Shown here in pieces: positions 57,927 to 64,000 of a stretch of DNA of 64,000 bases. The position numbers and the translations under genes were made by a program. The stretch's first letter is position 1, and every line of letters starts with the position of its first letter. Origin of the DNA: an uncultured Lachnoclostridium sp. (GTDB lineage: Bacteria > Bacillota > Clostridia > Lachnospirales > Lachnospiraceae); the NCBI GenBank assembly GCA_946415315.1, contig CAMKRZ010000013.1, positions 1-64,000 on the forward strand. The letters run 5' to 3'. The notes beneath the pieces are model-generated. The model saw nothing but the letters and a program-made list of their open reading frames with translations. It made no database searches and was not told where the DNA came from.

Positions 57927-59183
57927 TCACTCCCGTACCTGTCCGCAGATAAAGCGAATCAGCCGCGAGGCCTCCTCACGCCGGAACGGGTACACCCGCT
58001 CAATGTACACATAGTAGATCAGCATCGACCAGAACACTTCGTATCCGCCGTAATCAAACTCTTCTTCCGTCGGAAAATACAGCAGACATCCGTTCGTGTA
58101 GCCGTTCACATAGAAGTATTCGTCCTGCAGCAGCCGCGATGCTTCCAACGCAAAACCGACCATGAATTCGTACGGCCCGCCGCACATGCAGACATCCCCG
58201 ATCGTAAAATACTGCATCTCCACGTCTTCACTCTGCACGTGAACTTCCTCTTCGTTCAGTCGCTTCACTTTGGCAAGCCAGCCCGTGTCGATGATGCCGC
58301 ACAGTTCCTGCGCTTCCTTCGCGATCTGGCAAGCTCTCTCAACCGTAGGCACATCGGACTCGAGCGTGATGTGCCGTGAGTACATGCTCACTCTGCAATC
58401 GCGCCGAACTGCTGCAGTATCAAACACCTTCTCAACCGCATCGGTCACCTCACAGGCCATGTCCGTGAGCGCGGTTTCGCTTCTTACGTACCGCTCTCCC
58501 GTCGCATCGACCGGAGTTTCCTTCGAGCAAAAATACTTCGGCGCCGTGTTGCCGGCCGATCCCTGGATCACCATGACGCGACACCCGAACTTCGTGCCTG
58601 CGACCTCGCGGAGATCCCCGAACCAGTCCGGGGAGATCTTGTTGTTGTCGCGCTTCAGAACATTGCCGTGCGCAGTGACACGGAGGATTAGAAGCTTCGG
58701 CTGTCCGCTTTGCGCTTCACACACCTTGATCACTCCGACGCGGTCATCGGTTGCCTCCGAGACCGGACGTCGGTTCACACCGATCGAGGCCTGCGCGTTG
58801 GTCCATCCGACAGCAACCTCCGTCATATCGGCCGCTGCCTGCCGCGCTGCCTCCAATATCCTGCGGCAAACTTCGCGGTAGTACTCCGGCTCCCGGTCTG
58901 CATCCGGCGCCGCATGCGTGTGCGAGAAGCACAGCATGACGCGCGCGGAAGGAATACCCAGCTCGTCGCCGAGCATTTTCCGAAGCTTGTCCGAGAGTTC
59001 TCTCGTAAAGCCGATGCTGTCGATTGTGACAAGGCAGCATCGCTCCTCCGCTTCCCACACGGTAACCTGCGAAAGAAGCGGTTTGAGCACCCCGGACGAG
59101 CGGTTGTCCTCGCGGTAAAAACCGACCAGTTCCATCGGCCGATCCGGCGTGATGTCCGCCTGACTGTAACCCAATCGCAACAT
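57927..59183 (-). CDS. Neutral/alkaline non-lysosomal ceramidase N-terminal domain protein
   Basis: 418 aa from the ATG at 59183 (GGAGATAACC before). It opens LGYSQADITPDRP and has CFSHTHAAPDAD (zinc-binding histidines), GVNRRP, VIQGSAGNTAP, and a late YTNGCLLYFPTEEEFDYGGY, all in the order of the neutral ceramidase fold. True ceramidases are secreted and about 600-700 aa; this one has no signal peptide and lacks the C-terminal Ig-like domain. Members of this shorter type are amidohydrolase-like with unknown substrate. Confidence 0.9.
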   Translation of the reverse strand: MLRLGYSQADITPDRPMELVGFYREDNRSSGVLKPLLSQVTVWEAEERCCLVTIDSIGFTRELSDKLRKMLGDELGIPSARVMLCFSHTHAAPDADREPEYYREVCRRILEAARQAAADMTEVAVGWTNAQASIGVNRRPVSEATDDRVGVIKVCEAQSGQPKLLILRVTAHGNVLKRDNNKISPDWFGDLREVAGTKFGCRVMVIQGSAGNTAPKYFCSKETPVDATGERYVRSETALTDMACEVTDAVEKVFDTAAVRRDCRVSMYSRHITLESDVPTVERACQIAKEAQELCGIIDTGWLAKVKRLNEEEVHVQSEDVEMQYFTIGDVCMCGGPYEFMVGFALEASRLLQDEYFYVNGYTNGCLLYFPTEEEFDYGGYEVFWSMLIYYVYIERVYPFRREEASRLIRFICGQVRE

Positions 59184-59234
59184 GGTTATCTCCAAAACAA
59201 TAGAAATCTCTCCGCGCGGAATCGCCATCCCGCT

Positions 59235-59705
59235 CTATACCGGATAACTGATCTCGTCGCCCCACCGTTTGATCTCGTCGAAGAAACCGTCCACCAGCAT
59301 CAGTCCGTACGACCACAGAAACGCTCTGTCCTTCTCGCTGATCTCCGAAAGCGACATCCACAGCACTTCCTTGAGTGGCGGATCGTCGCCGGTTTCCTCC
59401 GGATCGTAGCCCGTGATCGCCTCCTGCTCATCGGGGATGCGCACCTCGAACGAATACTCCGCGCTGCCGTCCGACTTATGCTGCAACGCGAGCGGTCTCA
59501 CGATCGTCCCGTCCAGACCGCACTCCTCCTTCAGTTCGCGGATGACCGCCTGCTCCGGCGTCTCTCCTGCTTCAATCCCGCCGCCCGGGACCGTGTAGAA
59601 CAGTCTGCCGAAGTAGAAGACCTTCTCCATCAGGATTTTCCCGTTACGTGTGACGATCGCCACGCTGCGGCTGCGATGATACACGTACTCCTTCTCCTTG
59701 TCCAT
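59235..59705 (-). CDS. Nudix hydrolase
   Basis: 156 aa. Complete Nudix box G-x5-E-x7-RELKEECG in GGGIEAGETPEQAVIRELKE. The first strand RSRSVAIVTRNGKILMEKVF and the middle are typical of the 8-oxo-dGTP/ADP-sugar group, but a specific substrate cannot be assigned. CAAGGGGAAG precedes ATG. It lies 51 bases upstream of the ceramidase-like gene. Confidence 0.93.
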   Translation of the reverse strand: MDKEKEYVYHRSRSVAIVTRNGKILMEKVFYFGRLFYTVPGGGIEAGETPEQAVIRELKEECGLDGTIVRPLALQHKSDGSAEYSFEVRIPDEQEAITGYDPEETGDDPPLKEVLWMSLSEISEKDRAFLWSYGLMLVDGFFDEIKRWGDEISYPV

Positions 59706-59762
59706 CTGCTTCCCCTTGTTTCACCTGTTATCCCGGATATCTTCCCCCGGAAAATGACTGCC

Positions 59763-60137
59763 TCACGCCATCGTTCCCGGCTCATCCGGATAGTCCCAGA
59801 ATCCGCCCTTATGGAAGTTCTCATTCCCGAGCGGCTTCGCGGTCAGGCGGAACATGACGCACCCGTCCGGGCACACAATTGTCTTCGTGTATTTGCCGTC
59901 GCCGCCGAGATTCTCGAGGTCGCCACCGCTTCGGATCGCCTCCATCAGCGGGTACAGCATCATCATGGTCTTCGAGCAAATGCCGTAACCGTCCTGATTC
60001 ACCGGACAGCCGTACGTGCACTTGTACGTGTCGCCGATCTCCTCGCCGTTGCGGCAGTACCGCTCGGTGTGGTTACCGCGCAGGAAGCCGACGACCTCCA
60101 CCGTAAATTCATATTCTTCGTCGTACCACTTTTTCAT
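59763..60137 (-). CDS. TIGR04076 family cysteine-rich protein
   Basis: 124 aa from the ATG at 60137, preceded by AAGGAGG. It matches the small TIGR04076 family: EFTVEVVGFLRGNHTERYCR, GDTYKCTYGCPVNQDGYG, IVCPDGCVMFRLTAKPLG. The conserved cysteines suggest metal or cluster binding, but the function is not known. It comes 34 bases after the PHP-domain gene and may share its transcript. Confidence 0.85.
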   Translation of the reverse strand: MKKWYDEEYEFTVEVVGFLRGNHTERYCRNGEEIGDTYKCTYGCPVNQDGYGICSKTMMMLYPLMEAIRSGGDLENLGGDGKYTKTIVCPDGCVMFRLTAKPLGNENFHKGGFWDYPDEPGTMA

Positions 60138-60171
60138 CGGGGAATCCTCCTTATGCACAAGTGCATTTTCC

Positions 60172-60957
60172 TCACAACCGACTCTCCAGTTCGCGGATCT
60201 TGTAGCCGACATCCTCCGGAACATGCGCGTCCGACGACGTGATGATCCTCACGCCGTGCTGCTTCAGAATCTGGATCAGCTCCGCGTTCATGCCAAGTTC
60301 CGCCGTGTCCCGGCACCGTCTCTCCACGCCGCTGTTCTGGTCGGCGTACATGTGGCTTTTCGCCAGTTCCGTCGCCAGCCGCTCGTAGTACTCCGTCAGC
60401 GAAAAAGATGGCTTGTGCCCAAACAATTTGACGGCATCCGGATGCCCGATGCCGTCGAAAAGGCCGCTCCGTGCGAGCAGGATCGAGTCCTCAAAGTAAC
60501 GGCGGTAAACTTCGTCGACGTCCTCGCCGTCCCAGAGCTCCGCCGTATGATCAAACGCAAAATCGCCCGCAAAATGCACGCTTCCCAGCAGGAAATCAAA
60601 ACCCCTGCCCTGTGTCAGTTCCGCAGTCATCTGCTCGAACTTCGGAAAATAGCACACCTCCAGGCCGAACTTGATCGAGACCGGGTATTGCTTCTCCCGG
60701 ACTTTTCCGATCAACTCCAGATACTCGTCCATCCGGCGCACGCCGCCGACTCTGCGGAACCATGCGTCCACGTAATCACTGTACGCGCGCACGGAATCGT
60801 ACATCGGCACGAACTCCTCAAACCGGAAGTTGTGCTCCAGCAACCGGATCTCGTCCAGCTGCATCTCAACCGCGCGGTCAACGAACCGCTGAATCCATTC
60901 CAGCGTGTACGGACCGCGCTCAATGTGAATGTGACCGTCTATCATCTCGTTACTCAC
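60172..60957 (-). CDS. PHP-domain phosphoesterase (histidinol-phosphatase-like)
   Basis: 261 aa, starting at GTG (60957). It has the PHP metal motifs GHIHIE near the start, LLEHNF, GSVHF, GIGHPD and SSDAH near the end. It resembles HisJ-type histidinol phosphatases, but the dipeptide and helical parts differ, and no other his genes are nearby. The substrate is therefore uncertain. It follows the last gene of the ExbB/ExbD-like cassette by 9 bases, so it is likely in that operon. Confidence 0.88.
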   Translation of the reverse strand: MSNEMIDGHIHIERGPYTLEWIQRFVDRAVEMQLDEIRLLEHNFRFEEFVPMYDSVRAYSDYVDAWFRRVGGVRRMDEYLELIGKVREKQYPVSIKFGLEVCYFPKFEQMTAELTQGRGFDFLLGSVHFAGDFAFDHTAELWDGEDVDEVYRRYFEDSILLARSGLFDGIGHPDAVKLFGHKPSFSLTEYYERLATELAKSHMYADQNSGVERRCRDTAELGMNAELIQILKQHGVRIITSSDAHVPEDVGYKIRELESRL

Positions 60958-60966
60958 TCGCCGCCG

Positions 60967-61395
60967 TTACTGAGCCTCAGTCACGCTGATCTTCAGCTCA
61001 TTCAGCACGGTCTTGATATCGTTCACAATGAAATTGTCGCTGTAGGTGTCATGGACGAAAACAACGTCAAATTTGGTCATATCCTTGCCCGCAAAATACT
61101 CCGAAATCACTTTCCTGAGATCCTCCAAAGCAGGCTTCTCCGGCAGCGTCTGCTTCTGATCATTGATCGAAACACTGTTGGTGTCGACCTTGATGGTGAT
61201 CTTCTCCTTGGGCGCCTCCGTCACCTTGTTGACGTCGTTGTTGGTGTCCTTGTTGTTCTCGTTGTAAAGCTGCGCACCGCCGTACGCGCCGAGACCGAGC
61301 AACGCTGCCAGCAGCAACGCCACTAAAGGCTTCTTGCTCCTCGTCTTCTTCTCCGCATTCTGCTCTCCAACCGGACTGTTGTTCTTCTTGCTCAT
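60967..61395 (-). CDS. Membrane-anchored protein with ExbD-like extracytoplasmic domain (142 aa)
   Basis: 142 aa. After a basic cytoplasmic tail (KKTRSKK) comes one helix (PLVALLLAALLGLGAYGGAQ), a charged linker, and an ExbD/TolR-like extracytoplasmic domain (ITIKVDTNSVSINDQKQTLP, LEDLRKVISEYFAG, FDVVFVHDTYSDNFIVNDIK, TVLNELKISVTEA). Unlike real ExbD, the transmembrane helix carries no Asp, so it may not conduct protons. It is the fourth gene of the cassette. AAAGGAG precedes ATG. Confidence 0.75.
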   Translation of the reverse strand: MSKKNNSPVGEQNAEKKTRSKKPLVALLLAALLGLGAYGGAQLYNENNKDTNNDVNKVTEAPKEKITIKVDTNSVSINDQKQTLPEKPALEDLRKVISEYFAGKDMTKFDVVFVHDTYSDNFIVNDIKTVLNELKISVTEAQ

Positions 61396-61398
61396 CTC

Positions 61399-61968
61399 TC
61401 AATTCTCCTTTCGAGTTTTGTATTTTCCTTCTGTCAACAGCTCTTTCAGAATTGTCTCAACCTGTGCGTAAGTTCCATAGTCCGAATAATCATCGATCAA
61501 CACCATGGTCAGGCCATCCCTGTCGCTTTTCTTCAGGACGCTCTGCACTCTTTCTATGGGAACCGGCTCCCCGTCAATATACACCGTGTTTCCGTTGACC
61601 GTGATCCACAGTTCTCCTTCGACGCCGCTTTTCTGCGGTTCGTTCGTGTTCCCGTCGCCGAGGCCGATCCCACCGGATTCGCTGCCTCTTCCGAGACCGA
61701 ATCCGAACCCGATCCCCGACAGGAGGCTGTACAGCATCAGCAACAATCCCAGCCCGAGGACTCCCATCGTGACCCTTGCGAACCGTTTCCGCCGCTTTTT
61801 GTCTACCGGAAGAAATCGCGGGATAACCCAGAACATTATGGCGAACGCAACGATACAGGCCAGTCCGATGTAAAACCACCCGACTAACCGCTGCTTCCAC
61901 GCATCCAGGATGGTGCTCCGCATGGAAAGGCCTGCCGATAGCTGTGCTATCCTAGTAAATGTCGTCAT
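61399..61968 (-). CDS. Membrane protein with ExbD-like extracytoplasmic domain (189 aa)
   Basis: 189 aa. Two hydrophobic helices (GWFYIGLACIVAFAIMFWVI and VTMGVLGLGLLLMLYSLLSG) with a short basic loop, a glycine-rich linker, then an ExbD-like module (LWITVNGNTVYIDGEPVPIE, RVQSVLKKSDRDGLTMVLID, YGTYAQVETILKELL) similar to the 142-aa protein. The start overlaps the previous gene by 17 bases and GGAG lies seven bases before ATG. With the ExbB-like and coiled-coil ExbD-like genes it forms a four-gene set. Role unknown. Confidence 0.7.
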   Translation of the reverse strand: MTTFTRIAQLSAGLSMRSTILDAWKQRLVGWFYIGLACIVAFAIMFWVIPRFLPVDKKRRKRFARVTMGVLGLGLLLMLYSLLSGIGFGFGLGRGSESGGIGLGDGNTNEPQKSGVEGELWITVNGNTVYIDGEPVPIERVQSVLKKSDRDGLTMVLIDDYSDYGTYAQVETILKELLTEGKYKTRKEN

Positions 61969-62611
61969 ATGCGCTCTCCAGTTCCCTGATGACCGTCGAG
62001 ATCGCTTCGTAGTCTCTCGTCAGGATCCCGCCGTCTTTCCTGCTGATGGAAAAAACGATCACGGTTCGCGCCTGCTTGTCCGTGTCATAACGATCCCCCA
62101 GCAACTCCCGGTCAGCCTGCTTCACACTTTTCACATACTTCTCCAGCGTTTCCCGAAGTATTTCGTAAGTGTTCTTCTCATTTTTCTCCGTAAAATCACG
62201 TTCCACCAGCATCTTCTGATCATAGCCCAGCACGCGCAGATGGCGGGGCAGGTTTTCCCGCTCCTCCGCGCTTCCGATATCGTAGGTGCAGGTGATCGTC
62301 ACGATCTGAACTCTGGTTCCGACAACTTCATCCTTCAGATCCCGTAACTGTTGTTTATACACTTCGATGTCGGCAAGCTTCTCATCCGCCTCGGCAACCT
62401 TCTCGTCTGCCGCCGCAAGTTTCTCCTCCGCATCCGCGAGGATCTCCTCCGCCTCCGACATTTTATTTTTCGCGTTATCCGCCTCCGCCGCACTCTTCAG
62501 CGCATACCCGATCATGACCACGAACAGGAAAATGAAGATGACATCCATGAACGATGTCAGCTCAAACTGCGGGCTCGGTGAGGATGCGGTTGCGGGATTT
62601 CTTCTCTTCAT
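61952..62611 (-). CDS. ExbD/MotB-like protein with coiled-coil stalk
   Basis: 219 aa. The single helix (FELTSFMDVIFIFLFVVMIG) carries D23 at the position of the ExbD/TolR proton-binding aspartate. It is followed by a long coiled coil (about residues 43-95, repeated AEEKLAAADEKVAEADEKLA) and an extracytoplasmic domain of about 120 residues with a strand-rich end (ARTVIVFSISRKDGG). The coiled stalk is longer than in classical ExbD and is like MotB or GldM-type stators. It lies 50 bases after the ExbB-like gene. GAGGAAGG precedes ATG. Confidence 0.82.
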   Translation of the reverse strand: MKRRNPATASSPSPQFELTSFMDVIFIFLFVVMIGYALKSAAEADNAKNKMSEAEEILADAEEKLAAADEKVAEADEKLADIEVYKQQLRDLKDEVVGTRVQIVTITCTYDIGSAEERENLPRHLRVLGYDQKMLVERDFTEKNEKNTYEILRETLEKYVKSVKQADRELLGDRYDTDKQARTVIVFSISRKDGGILTRDYEAISTVIRELESAYDDIY

Positions 62612-62661
62612 TCGTCCTTCCTCGCTGTATCCGGGAAACCTCTGATCCTGACAGTTCCCAT

Positions 62662-63210
62662 TCAGTCCTTGCTGCTTCCTGCTCTTTTGTACAGTTCCTT
62701 GCTCATCTTCTCATCCAGGCGTGTAAATGCGGAATCGATGTCATTGATGACTCTGCCGGGACCGATGGAATCCACAAACTTCAGCACGATCGTGCAGATC
62801 AAACCGATGAACGTAGTCCACATGGCCAGACCGAGGCTGGACATCAGCGATTCCAGTTCGATATCGCCGCTGCTGCTCAGGATCAGTCCCAGCACCGTAC
62901 CGAGAAGGCCGAGCGACGAGAACAGCGGCACCATCTGCGACCAGAACACGTACACGGAATAGTTTCTGTCGTACTCCGTTCTGGCTCTCTCCAGCTTGAT
63001 ATTGTCAAATCGCGTCAGCACCGTCATTTTCTCCTCGATGGAGCCCTCGGCATCGAGCTTCTGCCCTACCTCCGACACTTCCTGACGCGCCTCATTTACC
63101 TCCCTGAGTATATCCGAAAAGAAGCGCTTGTAGTACCACAGAGCAAAGAAGCAAAATACTCCGAAACACAGTATCAACGCACAAAACACAAACGTAATTC
63201 CCTCTGCCAT
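62662..63210 (-). CDS. ExbB/TolQ/MotA-like proton channel subunit
   Basis: 182 aa from the ATG at 63210 (AGGAGG ten bases upstream). Three transmembrane helices: FVFCALILCFGVFCFFALWY near the start, then FWSQMVPLFSSLGLLGTVLG and SLGLAMWTTFIGLICTIVLK. The last two contain the family-defining LGLLGTVLGL and LAMWTTFIGL motifs, with Thr residues expected in the ion path. TolQ/ExbB pentamers with an ExbD dimer form rotary motors driven by proton flow. Monoderm bacteria have no TonB or Tol system, so the energised partner is not obvious. It is the first gene of the cassette, 69 bases after grpB. Confidence 0.85.
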   Translation of the reverse strand: MAEGITFVFCALILCFGVFCFFALWYYKRFFSDILREVNEARQEVSEVGQKLDAEGSIEEKMTVLTRFDNIKLERARTEYDRNYSVYVFWSQMVPLFSSLGLLGTVLGLILSSSGDIELESLMSSLGLAMWTTFIGLICTIVLKFVDSIGPGRVINDIDSAFTRLDEKMSKELYKRAGSSKD

Positions 63211-63279
63211 ATCTCGCAAGCCTCCTGAATAATTTTCTGTCGCTCCCGGTGATCGCATGATCCGCGCATCCGGCAATCC

Positions 63280-63792
63280 TTAAAGCCCGATCTCGCGGTA
63301 AATACTCTCGATCCACGGTGATTTGTACCGGATATAACCGTCGATATCCCACGGATACAATCGCGCTCCCTCCTCCTTGATCCGGCTGTACTCCCGCACC
63401 GCTTCGGGATGAGCGCGCAGGTAATCGCGGAAAGTCAGGTGTCTTCGAAGCTCCGGCGAATCCTTCGTGCAGACGTAGAGGTGATGCTTCCGAAGATGCT
63501 CCTTGCCCTCGTATCCGAAGGCTTCCCTGCCCGTGATCCCGAGGTTTCCCTCGTGCAGGTAGCCGATCCCGGCCAGAGCAGCGATCACCGCGGGAAGCTT
63601 CGTCCCGTCCTCGATCACAACATCGATGTCGATGATCGGTTTCGCGGAAAGTCCCTCTACCGACGTGCTCCCGACATGCTCAATGCGAAGCGACAGTTCG
63701 CCGAGCGCTCCCCGGATCTCGTCACGGATATCCGAAAAATCCTGTTTCCACTGTGCATCGTACGGAACGACAAGCACCTGTTTTGCTGCCAT
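63280..63792 (-). CDS. GrpB family nucleotidyltransferase-like protein
   Basis: 170 aa from the ATG at 63792 (AAGGAG six bases before). It has the GrpB motifs VPYDAQWKQDFSDIRDEI, RIEHVGSTSVEGLSAKPIID (the G-S plus D-x-D metal-binding pattern), and DYLRAHPEAVREYSRIKEEG. The family is related to nucleotidyltransferases, and its reaction is not settled. It lies upstream of the ExbB-like cassette by 69 bases, and its promoter (TTGTAG-17-TACAAT) could drive the whole set. Confidence 0.92.
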   Translation of the reverse strand: MAAKQVLVVPYDAQWKQDFSDIRDEIRGALGELSLRIEHVGSTSVEGLSAKPIIDIDVVIEDGTKLPAVIAALAGIGYLHEGNLGITGREAFGYEGKEHLRKHHLYVCTKDSPELRRHLTFRDYLRAHPEAVREYSRIKEEGARLYPWDIDGYIRYKSPWIESIYREIGL

Positions 63793-63894
63793 AGTTCTCC
63801 TTCTCAATCGTTCATTTCGCCCCGGTTACCCCGGTGCCCGACAGTGACACTTCCCTTGTCACGGCATAGAACCGTCCGAATTAAGTTGTCTTTC

Positions 63895-63923
63895 ATTGTA
63901 TCACAAAAAGACCCGGACTACAA
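63895..63923 (-). promoter_or_regulatory. Promoter of grpB and possibly the downstream cassette
   Basis: Minus-strand TTGTAG (63918-63923), 17-base spacer, TACAAT (63895-63900). The -35 box lies in the loop of the terminator ending the gene to the right, an economical arrangement. Confidence 0.6.
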
Positions 63924-63933
63924 GAAGTCCGGG
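63904..63933 (-). terminator. Terminator of a gene beyond the right edge
   Basis: Arms CCCGGACT (63912-63919) and AGTCCGGG (63926-63933), 6-base loop, then TCTTTTTG on the minus strand. It ends a minus-strand transcript that begins outside the window. Confidence 0.85.
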
Positions 63934-64000
63934 CCTCACTGTGGTAATCGTTATTCTTTTTTCCCTCACAGACGATGTGTGAAGCCTCCCGCTGCGGCAT

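Noticed and set aside
1-64000. rRNA, tRNA, insertion sequences, prophage or integration sites
   Set aside because: I looked for tRNA-like cloverleaf ends, transposase motifs and terminal repeats and saw none.

Overview
This 64 kb window is a GC-rich (roughly 55-57% by eye) chromosomal stretch from a Gram-positive member of the Clostridia, most likely a Lachnospiraceae-type gut or rumen anaerobe. The taxonomic call is inference. It rests on a sortase-type surface protein, a lipoprotein L,D-transpeptidase, a VanW/Dlt-type wall cluster, a LiaFSR-like stress system, a desulfoferrodoxin-type protein, and strong AGGAGG ribosome sites. I recognise 60 protein genes, 58 of them on the minus strand. 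The exceptions are a TetR gene at 47203 and a small membrane protein at 53608. I saw no rRNA, tRNA, insertion sequence, phage or CRISPR array.

Layout. 1-11140: one giant repeat adhesin (3680 aa) with a choice-of-anchor-A-like head, 34 YDG repeats of about 84 aa, an MBG-like domain, a proline-rich hexapeptide repeat and a sortase signal. 11.7-17.4 kb: envelope regulation and wall modification (XRE regulator; LiaF/S/R-like three-gene set; vanW-dltA-dltC). 17.5-24.9 kb: a binding-domain/permease fusion, a PQQ-type beta-propeller, a MacB-like ABC export set with two permeases, and a sigma region-2 fragment. 24.9-34.8 kb: 5'-nucleotidase, two membrane-anchored unknowns, an orphan adenine methyltransferase, Nudix, CAAX-type protease, an unusual L,D-transpeptidase/peptidase D fusion lipoprotein, and a sigma factor with a membrane partner. 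35-53.5 kb: mostly metabolic and housekeeping accessory genes (PatB-type lyase, SPL radical SAM, TrmH, metallo-hydrolase, flavodoxin-type, Sufu-domain, serine hydrolase, MMPL/TetR pair, MFS, MIF-like, GNAT, methyltransferase, YcaQ-like, HAD). 53.6-60.9 kb: small membrane proteins, an XRE-desulfoferrodoxin fusion, HD, DUF2809, ceramidase-like, Nudix, TIGR04076 and PHP genes. 60.9-63.2 kb: a compact four-gene ExbB/ExbD-like motor cassette, followed by grpB.

Two things stand out. First, the octamer GGAAAATG (or its complement CATTTTCC) occurs 49 times by my count, where about one or two are expected. It occurs in both orientations, in all three reading frames and between genes, where facing pairs build terminator-like hairpins. 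This resembles the DNA-uptake sequences of Neisseria and Pasteurellaceae, which I do not know to have been described for this group. Second, the ExbB/ExbD-like cassette encodes a proton-channel pair plus two further membrane-anchored ExbD-fold proteins in an organism that appears to lack an outer membrane, so its mechanical load is unknown.
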